Part shown: positions 1 through 9,130 of the stretch, piece after piece
Position numbering within the stretch: position 1 is the stretch's first letter
How the letters are laid out: every line of letters begins with the position of its first letter
NCBI GenBank assembly: GCA_021776245.1
Contig: JAJFGF010000020.1
Span: 1-41,599 of the forward strand
Reading direction: 5' to 3'
Origin: Hyphococcus sp.
Lineage (GTDB): Bacteria > Pseudomonadota > Alphaproteobacteria > Caulobacterales > Parvularculaceae
DNA length: 41,599 nt
Made by a program: the position numbers and the translations under genes
The notes under the pieces: generated by a model
Seen by the model: the letters and a program-made list of their open reading frames with translations, nothing else
Databases searched by the model: none
Told to the model about the DNA's origin: nothing

Positions 1-2
1 AT

Positions 3-260
3 TTGGCCTGGGACGCTGAGCCGCCGCAGAGTGTGGCGGCGTTTCTAAAGCTTCACGGCGTTCACACTATCCATATGCATCCAAGACTGGAGAAGCATGA
101 CCAGGCGGAAGAAGTGTTGCTCGGTCATGCAAAAAGCAAAAACGCGGACCTAATCGTCATGGGGGCTTATTCTCATAGTCGTTGGCGGGAGGTGCTGCTG
201 GGCGGGTTCACCCGGTTCATGCTGAGACATTCGGATATACCATTTTTAATGGCGCACTGA
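3..260 (+). CDS. Universal stress protein, C-terminal part (cut by window edge)
   Basis: The 85 visible residues are the C-terminal half of a UspA-fold protein, a small cytoplasmic nucleotide-binding protein made under stress. The segment DLIVMGAYSHSRWREVLLGG followed by FTRFMLRHSDIPFLMAH matches the ATP-binding loop and last strand of the family, although the second glycine of the usual GxxG is serine. The gene surely begins left of the window: the TTG at position 3 is simply the first possible start inside it. The members with this AYSHSR type of loop are often two-domain proteins of about 270-280 residues, so two thirds may be missing from view. The stop is followed after about 20 bases by a decayed gene of a family that often sits beside usp genes. 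Confidence 0.85.
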   Translation: MAWDAEPPQSVAAFLKLHGVHTIHMHPRLEKHDQAEEVLLGHAKSKNADLIVMGAYSHSRWREVLLGGFTRFMLRHSDIPFLMAH

Positions 261-283
261 CTTTTCGGACATTCGATGCGAAT

Positions 284-625
284 ATGATTTGTGATTCTCA
301 AAAAGCCGTTGTCGACTTTCTTTCATCACCAGAAAATTTCGGCGGCGTGCCAATTCAGCAGATCGATACACATCTCTCGCATGTGTTTCTTGTTGGAAGG
401 CGCGTCTACAAGATAAAATGCGCAGTCCGATATGATTTTAAGGCCGCCCACATGGTGAGCACCTGTCGCTCAGAAGTTCGACAAAGCCATAATTCAACCC
501 ATTGTTCCCGGGGCTCAAGAAGCAAACACCAACGAAGGCGCGCAGTTCCGTGCGGCCGGTTTAAGCGCACGACAACGGCGCTGCGGGCTCGGAATGGTAT
601 GCTCGAGCGTATTGGTGATTTCAGC
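284..625 (+). pseudogene. Decayed bifunctional aminoglycoside phosphotransferase-like/ATP-binding protein gene
   Basis: From the ATG at 284 about 50 residues read as the N-terminus of the COG2187/COG0645-type proteins (kinase-like domain fused to a P-loop domain, usually about 500 residues): DFLSSPENFGGVPIQQIDTH, then HVFLVGRRVYKIKCAVRYDF, matching the family pattern of a His-rich turn and a Y-K-(L/I)-K lysine. Similarity is lost near 450-490. A weak continuation (IVPGAQEAN, compare family VVPVTxEANG) appears in the +1 frame near 501, so there is at least one indel. Nothing of the kinase core or the P-loop remains before the convergent channel gene. The frame stays open to 835 only by running antisense through that channel gene. 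Identification rests on the N-terminal motif; the right boundary is an estimate. Confidence 0.7.
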
Positions 626-669
626 GTCGTAATGTCGACGGTGGGGGCTGCTCCTGATGGAAAGTTAAA

Positions 670-2046
670 CTACTCCACTGGTGCGGTGTCGGTGAGCAGG
701 TCATCGTCCGGCCGTTCTCGCCGTTCCTCTTCAATTTTTTGGGCAAGGTGCGGATCGGGCGCCACATCGGCTGGATCGACAATCGTTCGAGCTTGTTTTT
801 TTGCGCGCGCCGTATCTGGTTCATCGACAGCCTGAGCATCTGCCGTTGATCCGCTCAACCCTTTGAGAAAGGGCGTTGCCGACGCGTCGAACCGTAAACG
901 ATAGATCGGTTCGGGTAACGCAAACCCTGCCTCTTCAAGAGAGTCTTTGGCCGTAGATAAAGCAACGGAGCGTGATTTTGAGAAATCCGCCGTTTGCTGA
1001 TCAATCCATGCCGCAAAAAATATCACGATGTTAGAATCGCCGACTTCTTTTATGAAAGCCAGCGGCGCTGGCTCCTTGAGCACAAACTGAAGTGAGCTGA
1101 TCGCCTTAATGCCCGTATCAATTGCAGCGATCGGATCGTCATCTGCGTCCACACCAAGCTCAAATTCAAAGCGACGCTCGGGGTTTCGTGAGTAATTCAA
1201 GATCACGGCCTTGAAAACCGATGCGTTCGGAATGCGTAAGTGGTTGCCTTGCGGCGTCATCAAAATTGTTGCGCGCGAGGTCAGGCGTATGACATATCCC
1301 TCCTGATCATCGATGATCACATGATCATTGGGACGAAAAGGCTGGCGCAGCGAAAGCATGATGGAGGAAATATAATTTTCGATCGTATCGCGAACGGCAA
1401 ACCCGACGGCGAGGCCCAGAACCCCGGCGGCGCCCAAAAATGCGCCCAACAATGCGGTCGCATCAAGCAGGCTCAGCGCCGCAATCGCGGCAAAAAGGAC
1501 GAACACGCCGCGGATTGTTGACGCGACAAGTTCCGCAATAAACCCGTTCGGCGTGATGCGACGCCACAGGAAATTCCAGCTGGCCAGCAGCCAGCCGAGG
1601 GCCGCTATGGCAACAAAAAGGATCGCTGCAAGAGCGATAAGCGGCGCCAGCCTGACAAGATCGCCGATATATTTCTCAATTTGATCGAGCGCAGGCGTTA
1701 TGCGGGTGGACACAGAAACATCCCTGTCGATTTCATTTTCTACAGTGACCACGCCTTCGACGCGGCTTGCCAGCGCCTCCGCTCGTGCGGCGGCGTCAGC
1801 TGTCAGGGTTGTGCCGTCAAGCGTCACAACCCCGGCCTCCACATTCACACTGACATTGTCGAGCGCTTCAATTTGCTCGAATATTTCGCTGATCCGTTCA
1901 GCTATCTCTGCGTCGGTTGGCGCCGCCGTTGTCGCTTCAATGAGCGGTTCCGGATCAGTCTGCGCATCGGCCTGTGCAGACGCGGAGACGGTCAATGCAA
2001 AGCTGCATAAAATTGCGGCGATACAGATGAAAATCCGGTTGTACAT
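670..2046 (-). CDS. BON-domain MscS-family mechanosensitive channel
   Basis: A 458-residue inner-membrane channel. Residues 1-24 form a signal peptide (hydrophobic core, then SASA-QAD). A periplasmic BON domain follows (about 40-110, with VNVEAGVVTLDGTT and VEGVVTVENEID). Three hydrophobic helices come next; the last is the glycine/alanine-rich TM3 pore helix (LGAFLGAAGVLGLAVGFAVR) that leads straight into the MscS beta domain (RPNDHVIIDDQEGYV, ILMTPQGNHLRIPNA). The start at 2046 is chosen because AAAGAGG lies upstream at good spacing and the signal peptide begins there; an in-frame ATG at 2154 only adds an implausible basic extension overlapping the neighbour. MscS proteins release solutes on hypo-osmotic shock; BON fusions probably contact lipid or peptidoglycan (family inference). 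Same strand as the DUF2254 and lipoprotein genes. Confidence 0.9.
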   Translation of the reverse strand: MYNRIFICIAAILCSFALTVSASAQADAQTDPEPLIEATTAAPTDAEIAERISEIFEQIEALDNVSVNVEAGVVTLDGTTLTADAAARAEALASRVEGVVTVENEIDRDVSVSTRITPALDQIEKYIGDLVRLAPLIALAAILFVAIAALGWLLASWNFLWRRITPNGFIAELVASTIRGVFVLFAAIAALSLLDATALLGAFLGAAGVLGLAVGFAVRDTIENYISSIMLSLRQPFRPNDHVIIDDQEGYVIRLTSRATILMTPQGNHLRIPNASVFKAVILNYSRNPERRFEFELGVDADDDPIAAIDTGIKAISSLQFVLKEPAPLAFIKEVGDSNIVIFFAAWIDQQTADFSKSRSVALSTAKDSLEEAGFALPEPIYRLRFDASATPFLKGLSGSTADAQAVDEPDTARAKKQARTIVDPADVAPDPHLAQKIEEERRERPDDDLLTDTAPVE

Positions 2047-2132
2047 GGTAATCGAGCCTCTTTGCGGGTTTTCTGGGTTCAAGCGCCGCGAATGTGGAAG
2101 ATAGAACGGTGTTGCTTCCTCACGCCTCCAGG

Positions 2133-3521
2133 CTAGCCGCCGCTGCCAAACCATTTTTGGCTGCCGCGATATTTTTCATGTCCGCACGGATCTGAAAGCA
2201 TTCTCAACGCGTCCTCATATCGTGCAGCGACATCCGCTCCCCCTTCATGATTGCGCATGTTTTCTGCGCAGGCATTTGCCAGCTTTTGCATTTGCGTTAT
2301 CAAAGAGTGCCGGCGTGGTCCTTCGGGAATTAGGGCGGCGGTTTCGGTTAAAACTGTGATGACGTGGATCGAAACATTTCGGTCGCGGCAAACATATTGC
2401 CGGCTTTGATCGAAAATCGCTGACACAAAACGCTCGAAGTCGACCGGGTACAGCTGCACGGGGTCCGACGCCGCCGGCCTCCTTTGTTTTTCTTCTCGGA
2501 GCGCAAAGCAAACGAGGCAAACTTTCAGCCAGTTGAAGCATGTAATGGCGGTGAACGGGTCATTGATTCCAGGAGAAAGCGCTCTTGCAATAATCTCAAC
2601 GAGCTCATCCACGAGGAACAGAATGTTTTGATTCGCCGTCCGTTGCTGACCGATTGCGTAGCAAGCCTGCAGATTTCTGATAATGTCGTCTCCAATTTCA
2701 TTCTCCGCCCAAACATCAAGAATGGCGTCTTGAAGCGTCACGAAATCGCCTGGCCTGAATTGAACACGGATCAACAGATCCTCGCTTCCTGCAATCTCGC
2801 CCAGTTGCGCTTCATCAAGCGCCTGGACATAACCGTCGCGATCAGCGTCAACTTTCGTATGAAGAAATTCTTTTTCAGCCTGACTCCAGGAAAGTTTGGC
2901 GGATTTTTTCGAAGGTTCTATTTCGTCAAGATTCGGAAATGTATTGAGTATGCCGTTTCGCAATTGTTCGCCTATTTTGGCTGCGATATTGCCGACATTA
3001 ATTGTCTCTGGAACATGGTGTATAAAGTAAATCAGTACACTGATTGATGCCAGCGCCAGAAAAAGAGCAACAAGAATGGAAAGATGAGGCACAAAGGCGT
3101 CAAATGACTGGCCGGCGCTGTCGTCAGCTGCGCCTCTCACGGTGCGAAGCGCCATCAGACAATAGACAAATGTGGCGATGAAGGTTCCGAGTGTAATTTG
3201 ATTGCCCCGGTCGCGCATGAAATTACCGACAAGCCGTGGACCAAAATTTGCGCTTGCATAGGATACGGCCACCATCGTGATCGAAAAGGTGACGCCGGCA
3301 ACGCCGATAATAGAGCCGGCGATGACGGTTAGTACGGATCGCGCTCCTTCGGTGCGCGTTGCCGTCAGCCAGTCAAAGTCGCGCAACCAGGCGGCACCGT
3401 ATCGGGCGTCGAGCCACTGCATGAAAAAGGAAAGGGCGAACGCGGCAAGCGCCATGCAGCTGGGGATAAACCAATAGCTTGCGCGCAAATCCTGCAGGGC
3501 TTTGATCAAGTTTGCGTGCAT
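2133..3521 (-). CDS. DUF2254 integral membrane protein
   Basis: A 462-residue protein with four N-terminal membrane helices (about 15-35, 62-92, 108-126 and 148-170), followed by a soluble region of nearly 300 residues. The second helix carries the family hallmark ITMVAVSYASANFGPRLVGNF, and the helix-2 to helix-3 stretch MRDRGNQITLGTF is also typical of DUF2254. The C-terminal part contains RALSPGINDPFTAITC, another conserved family block. Biochemical function is unknown. It sits 86 bases upstream of the BON-MscS gene on the same strand and after a lipoprotein gene, suggesting an envelope-stress transcription unit. No catalytic motif was seen. Confidence 0.88.
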   Translation of the reverse strand: MHANLIKALQDLRASYWFIPSCMALAAFALSFFMQWLDARYGAAWLRDFDWLTATRTEGARSVLTVIAGSIIGVAGVTFSITMVAVSYASANFGPRLVGNFMRDRGNQITLGTFIATFVYCLMALRTVRGAADDSAGQSFDAFVPHLSILVALFLALASISVLIYFIHHVPETINVGNIAAKIGEQLRNGILNTFPNLDEIEPSKKSAKLSWSQAEKEFLHTKVDADRDGYVQALDEAQLGEIAGSEDLLIRVQFRPGDFVTLQDAILDVWAENEIGDDIIRNLQACYAIGQQRTANQNILFLVDELVEIIARALSPGINDPFTAITCFNWLKVCLVCFALREEKQRRPAASDPVQLYPVDFERFVSAIFDQSRQYVCRDRNVSIHVITVLTETAALIPEGPRRHSLITQMQKLANACAENMRNHEGGADVAARYEDALRMLSDPCGHEKYRGSQKWFGSGG

Positions 3522-3627
3522 GGAAAATATTGCTCGTCAATATAGGTTTTGCGGCGCTTATATCCACGAGCGTTGTCAATTGCCAGTAAAAGTCAGCTTG
3601 CGGATATCCGCAGAGGCGCTCTGTCTC

Positions 3628-4464
3628 TCAGTTTTGGATGAGCTGGTCATACCGAAATCGCGGTTGAGCGTCGAAATCCGTCGCCAGCGCTGTCGTTTGC
3701 AGCGCCGTCATATCATCCGTAAGCGCAAACATATCCCAGGACGCTGCTGTCAAATGATCGCCTATAGCGTCCAATCCGCCGGCGGAAACGACAACCTGGT
3801 CAATCCTCCATTGCTGATCGAGGATAAAGTCATAAATATCGGCAATCTTCTGATTGTCAGCGTTGAACACCGCCGCCGCAAGCATTTTACGAGCGCTCAA
3901 AAGGGAAGTGTTCATGTCCCCCTGTGCGGAAAAATCTGCCGGCAAAAATGTTACGCCATCGCCCAACGTCTCTATTTCTTCGTCGGAAAGCGTAATTTCA
4001 ACTGCAACCTCTCCTGAATTATCTTCAGAAACGATCAAGCGCTGAACTGTGACAATAACCATGTCGTCCTCAACGCCGAAGATTCCCCCTTCTTTCAACA
4101 CCGCCATTGCCGGCTGGCCGTCAGCCGTAAATAAGAGGTCCTCCATTCGCGCCGCTATTTTGCCGTGACGCGTTCGCACTTCTTCGTCGAGAATATTGCG
4201 CACCGTAAGCCCAAGCGCGTTGAATTCGTCAGTCTCTTTGTCGATGGCTACGCCAATAGCATCAGCGGCGTCCTCGACGCCCCCGGCGATTACTTCGCCT
4301 GCGTCTTCCAATGTATCGCCTGCTGCGGCCGCAGCGTCCTCTGCATATTCGCCGGCGCCCGGTTCGTTAGTGGGCTCCGCGCTGGCATTTTCACTGCGTC
4401 CGCACGCGCCTGTCGCTAAAAAGGCAAAGCACAACAGCGCGCTTGTGATTTCCTTTTGTGTCAT
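3628..4464 (-). CDS. Putative lipoprotein with two PRC-barrel-like domains
   Basis: 278 residues from the ATG at 4464. The N-terminus MTQKEITSALLCFAFLATGAC resembles a lipoprotein signal with Cys21, although the -3 residue is Thr, so the lipobox is imperfect. An acidic, alanine-rich linker (about 25-65) leads to a first PRC-barrel-like unit (VRTRHGKIAARMEDLLFTAD, then GGIFGVEDDMVIV) and a second one (NADNQKIADIYDFILDQQW, DQVVVSAGGL). PRC barrels are small beta domains that bind partner proteins or RNA; secreted versions are common in Alphaproteobacteria next to membrane-stress genes. The frame is open back to 4602, but that extension would overlap the divergent phosphoesterase start and has no ribosome site. 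It points away from the phosphoesterase, sharing a 130-base promoter region. Confidence 0.7.
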   Translation of the reverse strand: MTQKEITSALLCFAFLATGACGRSENASAEPTNEPGAGEYAEDAAAAAGDTLEDAGEVIAGGVEDAADAIGVAIDKETDEFNALGLTVRNILDEEVRTRHGKIAARMEDLLFTADGQPAMAVLKEGGIFGVEDDMVIVTVQRLIVSEDNSGEVAVEITLSDEEIETLGDGVTFLPADFSAQGDMNTSLLSARKMLAAAVFNADNQKIADIYDFILDQQWRIDQVVVSAGGLDAIGDHLTAASWDMFALTDDMTALQTTALATDFDAQPRFRYDQLIQN

Positions 4465-4594
4465 TACCCTGTCCCTTATGATCTTCTCCGGGCGTTTCGC
4501 CGCTTGCCAACACCAATCCGGTTTGCGCAGTTTAGTTCCGCGCGTGAAACAAAAAGTGAAAACGGGCGTTCTCCAAAAAAAGGGAGATGACAGA

Positions 4595-5011
4595 ATGGCC
4601 ATGATCGCTCACATATCCGACCTGCATTTCGGCGCTGCCAGCGAGACAGCTCTGGGTGCGCTTATCGGCGATCTCAACGACAGGCGTCCAGGCATCGTAG
4701 TTGTAACAGGCGATTTAACGCAAAGCGGCCGGCGGTGTGAGTTTGAAGCGGCGAGCGACTTTTTGGCGGCAATTACAGCAGATATTCTTGTGATACCCGG
4801 AAATCATGACGTTCCGGTTGTAAATCTGTGGCAGCGTTTTATGTCGCCGTACGGCCGGTTTCAGAGATATATCAACGTGGAATCCGACCCGGTGCTCGGC
4901 ACTGGCGATATCACGATCATCGGGTTAAATTCAGCCCGCCGGGCGGCGCTGGACTTGAATTGGTCTTACGGTCGTTTTTCACGCGAACGGAGTCTCGTAT
5001 GCGGTGAATGA
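4595..5011 (+). pseudogene. Metallophosphoesterase, truncated after about 130 residues
   Basis: The ATG at 4595 follows AGGGAGA at 8 bases; a second ATG lies two codons on. The product has the first half of a calcineurin-like phosphoesterase: metal motifs D-x-H (ISDLHF), GD (VVTGDLTQ) and GNHD (VIPGNHDV), then GLNSARR and LDLNWSYGRFSRE, a block typical of the cyclic-nucleotide-phosphodiesterase-like subgroup. After GRFSRE the reading loses family character and stops at 5011. The C-terminal histidines (H and GHxH) that complete the dinuclear metal site are absent, while full members have about 260-290 residues. At the break the DNA passes into coding-like sequence in another frame, so I read this as a deletion junction rather than a simple point mutation. 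An active enzyme is unlikely. Confidence 0.75.
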
Positions 5012-5135
5012 ATTCGGCACAAGCGACAGTCGCTACAGCGAAATAGATCCGATTTGGCAAGACGACCCCGATCTTCCCGGCCTTAAGATCAATATAAGTC
5101 CAGCGCCGAATCGAGGATTGGAATTGTATAATTAA
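4986..5135 (+). pseudogene. Tail of an unidentified gene joined to the broken phosphoesterase
   Basis: In the frame one base away from the phosphoesterase, 49 codons read NGVSYAVNEFGTSDSRYSE, then IDPIWQDDPDLPGLKINI and a short tail ending in LELYN and TAA at 5133. The composition (Asp, Pro, Asn, Tyr; no rare strings) looks like the end of a secreted or periplasmic protein, not like random sequence. There is no start codon or ribosome site for it. I do not recognise the family. The simplest explanation is that one deletion removed the end of the phosphoesterase and the beginning of this gene. Confidence 0.4.
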
Positions 5136-5753
5136 TAGTTTCTGTACAGACTGTCAGATGAAAAGCGCAATCGGCGACTGTGTGGTGGAACTGGCCTGCC
5201 CAGTTGGAGTGATCGGAGGCGTTTACTAGTCTCGGCGGATTATTCGGCATCAATCAGTTGAAGTCACCGCCAATAATGCTCTGATTGACCGATATTGAAT
5301 CCGGTAGTTCATTGCCAATAACCGCGGCTCACTAGCATGCAATTTTATTTCCACTTTTGCGCCTAAGCAGAAGTATCCATCCCCCCCCAATTATCGATTC
5401 TTTTCTTCTTCGGGTTATTGGGTATCACCCACAGAACCGATAATCCCCGAATATGGAATCACGCCTTGTGCTTACGAATCCTATTCGCACGTGGCAATTT
5501 GCCGAAACTTGGGTGCACTTCTTAGCGCAATGATCGATGCGGCGTCCGTCTTTGGGGCGCACAAAGTCTTAAGGTTTTTTGAGACTCCGTTAATTTTCCG
5601 CCGAACCGAATTTTGCGCCGGTAAAATGGCCAGAACTCTTAATTTTTCTCAGTTCGTGGTTGCGCATTAACCAGATATTTCTCCCATCCGCTCATCTTGC
5701 GCATTCCAGCTGGCGACCCCTGCGGCGCTGGCAACTAGTTTAAAGGGCGTTTT
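5136..5753 (+). other. Gene-poor stretch of about 620 bases
   Basis: No convincing gene on either strand. Only short frames occur, such as 23 codons from the ATG at 5158. There is a run of eight C at about 5383-5390 and an AT-richer part around 5560-5665. The ribosome site of the next gene (AAAGGG, about 5742-5747) lies at the right end. Together with the truncated genes on its left, the stretch looks like decayed sequence plus the esterase promoter region. Confidence 0.5.
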
Positions 5754-6695
5754 ATGTCGTTACTCGCAAAGCGATCGGGCGACGCGATCAGCGACAATGC
5801 GAAGAAGCGCCTCTCGGCTCTCCGCAGTTACCCAACGCTCGATTCCTGGCGCAATCCGCTCACGCGCGGCATTGCCCGGCATTTCGCACATGAATCGTGG
5901 CTAAAAGCGCTGCAGGAAATCGATTTTGAATATCGTCTGTCCGACCTTGAGATTTCTGAGGTTCCCTGCTTGCATTATGAAACGCGTTCAACGCGCCCTG
6001 ATCATGATCTCATTTTATATGTCCATGGCGGGGCGTTTGTGGCAGGCTCGCCGCGTGTTAATGCATCGATGATTTTGCCGACCTGCGAACTCAGCGGGAT
6101 AGAAGCCATAGGCGTTGATTACTCCTTGTTGCCGGAGGCGCATTTTCCAGTCGTTCTTGATCAAGTTGATACAGTCTATCGCGCGCTCATCGCGAAAAAT
6201 GAAAATCGGCGGATTTTTTTGTTTGGCGACTCCGCTGGCGGCGCTGTTATCCTGTCGAATCTGATGCGCTGGCGGCGCGAAAACCTGAAACTGCCGGCCG
6301 GCGCCGTATTTATTTCGCCGGTGCTCGACGGCGCCGGATCCAGTGACACTCATATCACCGTCGAAGGTTTTGATCCGCTGATCAAATCTCAAGGCGGAAG
6401 AGGGATACGCCAGTTATTTGAGTATTATGCGCCGGGCATGGACCTCAAAGATCCGCGCGTGTCGCCTATCTATGGCGACTTTGAAGGTTTGCCGCCCCTA
6501 TTAGTCCACGCAGGCACGCGCGAAGTTTGCCTTGGCGATGCCGCGCGTCTTTCAGAAAACGCCCGGCGACGCGGCGTACGGGTTTCATTACGCGTTTTCG
6601 ACGGCATGTTTCATCTTTTTCACATGCATTGGTCGCTGATCGAGAGCAAACAGGCGCACGAAGATATCGCCGCGTTTCTTACCGATCTATCCTGA
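5754..6695 (+). CDS. Alpha/beta hydrolase, hormone-sensitive-lipase family esterase
   Basis: 313 residues, the usual length for the HSL family (alpha/beta hydrolase fold-3). The oxyanion-hole motif HGGAF is at about 91-95, the nucleophile elbow GDSAGG has Ser at about 160, the DPRVSPIYGDFEGLPPLLVH block precedes the acid residue, and the catalytic His is probably that in DGMFHLFH (about 287). No signal peptide, so a cytoplasmic carboxylesterase acting on short acyl esters is the family expectation; the natural substrate cannot be told. AAAGGG stands 6 bases before the ATG. The gene stands alone, followed after 138 bases by the ABC-F gene on the same strand. Confidence 0.9.
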   Translation: MSLLAKRSGDAISDNAKKRLSALRSYPTLDSWRNPLTRGIARHFAHESWLKALQEIDFEYRLSDLEISEVPCLHYETRSTRPDHDLILYVHGGAFVAGSPRVNASMILPTCELSGIEAIGVDYSLLPEAHFPVVLDQVDTVYRALIAKNENRRIFLFGDSAGGAVILSNLMRWRRENLKLPAGAVFISPVLDGAGSSDTHITVEGFDPLIKSQGGRGIRQLFEYYAPGMDLKDPRVSPIYGDFEGLPPLLVHAGTREVCLGDAARLSENARRRGVRVSLRVFDGMFHLFHMHWSLIESKQAHEDIAAFLTDLS

Positions 6696-6833
6696 CGTGA
6701 GATGTGAGGCCAAAAAAATAAGCGGCGCTGGTTCGGCGCTTTTCAGGCCGCGGCATAGCCAGCGCGCAATTCAAAGCAAAAATGTCGGAAAATCTCTGTT
6801 GCTGGTTTTGCGGTATTGGGGATAAGTCCGCCT

Positions 6834-8663
6834 ATGGCGGCTTTGCTTCTTTCCCTTTCCGGCGTCACTCTCACTTTTGGCGGCGCCCCTCTGTTCGAGG
6901 GCGCTGACCTCAGCGTCGCGCCCGGCGCGCGAATTGCTCTTGTGGGACGCAATGGTTCAGGCAAGTCGACGTTGCTGAAGATCGCCGCCGGCGATGTGGA
7001 GCCCGATGACGGCGAGCGCTTCATCCATCCTGGCGCAACCGTCAAATATCTCGCCCAGGAACCCGATGCGTCGGGCTTTGAAACAATCGGCGATTATGTC
7101 TGCGCAGGGTTTAGACCGGATAATGATAAATTCGCGGCATCCCTGTTAATGGCCGAACTTGACCTTAGCGCTGACGCCCGGCCCGATAATTTATCCGGCG
7201 GCGAACTGCGCCGCGCCGCGCTTGCTCAGGCGCTCGCGGCGGCGCCGGATATCCTCTTGCTCGATGAACCAACGAACCATCTCGACCTGCCGATCATCAC
7301 CTGGCTTGAGGCGAAACTCACCGCAGCAAAATCAGCGCTCGTCGTGATTAGCCATGACCGCCGCTTTCTTGAAAAAGTGACGACGCAAACAGTGTGGATC
7401 GATCGCGGCAAAACGCACGCGCTCAATCAAGGCTTTGCCGCCTATGAATCTTGGCGCGACAAATTTCTGGAAGAAGAGGAAACCGCCCATCACAAACTTG
7501 GCCGGAAAATCGCCGCCGAGGAACATTGGATGCGCTATGGCGTGACAGCGCGGCGCAAGCGAAACATGCGGCGCGTCGCCGAGTTACAATCGATGCGTAA
7601 AAACTTGCGTGAGGCGCGCCGGCCGCCAGGGAAAGTGAAATTTTCAGTTTCAGAGGGCGAAACATCGGGAAAACGCGTGATCACTGCCGATCATGTCTCT
7701 AAGTCTTTTAACGGAAAGAAGATTATAGACCGGTTTTCGGCGAAGATTGCGCGTGGCGAACGAGTCGGATTTGTCGGCCCCAACGGCGCGGGCAAAACAA
7801 CGCTTGTCAACATGTTGATTGGCGAACTTTCCCCGGATGAAGGCTCGGTTACTCTCGGGACTAATCTTGAAGTGATTTCTCTCGATCAGCGCCGCGCGAG
7901 TTTGAAGCCCGATATGCGTCTTGCTGACGCTGTCGCCGATCGAGGCGGCGACTGGGTGACAATCAATGGCGCGAAACGCCATGTCGCGAGTTATTTGCAG
8001 GATTTCCTGTTTGCGCCGGAACAATGGCGCACGCCGGTAAGTGCGCTTTCGGGCGGTGAGCGCGGCCGTCTCGCGCTCGCGGCAGCGCTCGCCAAATCAT
8101 CCAATTTACTGGTTCTTGATGAACCAACCAATGACCTTGATCTGGAAACGCTCGATCTTCTGGAAGACCTTCTTGCTTCATATGAAGGCACATTATTGCT
8201 CGTCAGCCACGACCGCAGTTTTCTCGATCACATTGTCACCGGCGTGATTACAACCGACCCGGAAAGGCCCGGTTGCTGGCGGCGCTATTCGGGCGGATAC
8301 GACGATATGGTTGCGCAACGCGGAAGCGCCCCGGGATTAGAAAAAACGCCCGCCGGAGATAAACCGCCCGCACCAAAAGAGCCGCCGCTTGAGCGAAAAA
8401 CAGCGCCTGCCGCGCCAGCGAGACAAAAGCTTTCCTACAAGGAAAAATACGCCCTGGAAAATCTTCCGGGAGAGATCGCCGCAATGCAGGAAAAGATCGC
8501 AGTACTAAAAGCGGCGCTCGCAGACGCCTCATTTTTTGCACGCGATCCGGCTGAGTTCGACAAAACGGCAAACGCGCTTGCTGGTGTTGAATCCAGCTTG
8601 GCGGAGGCCGAAGACGCATGGCTGACCCTCGAAATGAAACGCGAAGCCCTTGAGCGACCCTGA
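6834..8663 (+). CDS. uup: ABC-F family ATPase, Uup type
   Basis: 609 residues with two ABC domains and no membrane segments, as in ABC-F ribosome-associated ATPases. Domain 1: Walker A GRNGSGKST, signature LSGGELRRAAL, Walker B ILLLDEPTNHLD. The linker is rich in Arg/Lys (TARRKRNMRRVAELQSMRK), the region that contacts the ribosome in this family. Domain 2: GPNGAGKTT, LSGGERGRLAL, LLVLDEPTNDLD. The last 70 residues (from SYKEKYALENLPGEIAAMQE) are the coiled-coil C-terminal domain characteristic of Uup, which separates it from EttA. The ATG at 6834 is preferred over a TTG at 6816 because GGGGAT lies about 10 bases before it. Uup is linked to ribosome stalling relief and to suppressing precise transposon excision. 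Confidence 0.92.
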   Translation: MAALLLSLSGVTLTFGGAPLFEGADLSVAPGARIALVGRNGSGKSTLLKIAAGDVEPDDGERFIHPGATVKYLAQEPDASGFETIGDYVCAGFRPDNDKFAASLLMAELDLSADARPDNLSGGELRRAALAQALAAAPDILLLDEPTNHLDLPIITWLEAKLTAAKSALVVISHDRRFLEKVTTQTVWIDRGKTHALNQGFAAYESWRDKFLEEEETAHHKLGRKIAAEEHWMRYGVTARRKRNMRRVAELQSMRKNLREARRPPGKVKFSVSEGETSGKRVITADHVSKSFNGKKIIDRFSAKIARGERVGFVGPNGAGKTTLVNMLIGELSPDEGSVTLGTNLEVISLDQRRASLKPDMRLADAVADRGGDWVTINGAKRHVASYLQDFLFAPEQWRTPVSALSGGERGRLALAAALAKSSNLLVLDEPTNDLDLETLDLLEDLLASYEGTLLLVSHDRSFLDHIVTGVITTDPERPGCWRRYSGGYDDMVAQRGSAPGLEKTPAGDKPPAPKEPPLERKTAPAAPARQKLSYKEKYALENLPGEIAAMQEKIAVLKAALADASFFARDPAEFDKTANALAGVESSLAEAEDAWLTLEMKREALERP

Positions 8664-8827
8664 GGCGCCGGCAATCGCATTCTGCCAGCCTCGCCCCTGC
8701 CTTCTCGGTATCATCACCTTGTCGTGACAATCTTTGAATTGCGGGCGGGATTGGCGGCGCTAGGTTCTGTGCATTATTAAGCCCAGCACAAAAGCTGCTG
8801 AACCAAACGACAAGGGAGTTTCATTCT

Positions 8828-9130
8828 ATGACTAAAAAGATCTGGACGAATGCCGCCATCGCCAGCGCGCTGACAGCCGCCGCCGCTCTGACGACAGCGG
8901 TTCCGGCGCATGCCGCGAAGGCGGGTATGGATAAATGTTATGGCGTTTCGCTTGCCGGCGAAAATGATTGCGCTGCCGGCCCGGGCACGTCCTGCGAGGG
9001 CACTTCAACCGTCGATTATCAGGGCAATGCCTGGACACTGGTGCCCGCTGGCACTTGCGACAGCATAGAACTGCCGGACGGGCGCGTCGGCAGTCTTGAC
9101 GAGCTTGACCGCGATCTCCCTGACGCTTGA
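8828..9130 (+). CDS. bufA: Bufferin precursor (DUF2282), Cys-rich exported peptide
   Basis: 100 residues: signal peptide 1-29 (KK start, long Ala/Leu core, PAHA end), then a mature part with four cysteines at 37, 48, 56 and 77 in the DUF2282 arrangement ([33 protein letters not shown]). In characterised systems of this kind the cysteines are modified to oxazolone/thioamide-type heterocycles by the adjacent DUF692 enzyme, and the exported peptide binds copper. AAGGGAG precedes the ATG by about 10 bases. It heads a four-gene operon. The promoter region (8664-8827) has no metal-regulator operator that I recognise. Confidence 0.9.
   Translation: MTKKIWTNAAIASALTAAAALTTAVPAHAAKAGMDKCYGVSLAGENDCAAGPGTSCEGTSTVDYQGNAWTLVPAGTCDSIELPDGRVGSLDELDRDLPDA

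Noticed and set aside
182-835. Long plus-strand frame of 217 codons
   Set aside because: Only residues from 284 to about 450 look like a protein family; the rest runs antisense through the channel gene with Ser/Arg-rich composition.
1700-2104. Plus-strand frame opposite the BON-MscS gene
   Set aside because: Ser/Ala/Thr-rich shadow of the GC-biased minus-strand gene.
6720-6770. Possible terminator between esterase and uup
   Set aside because: The GGCGC elements are direct rather than inverted repeats; no stable stem with a T run was found.
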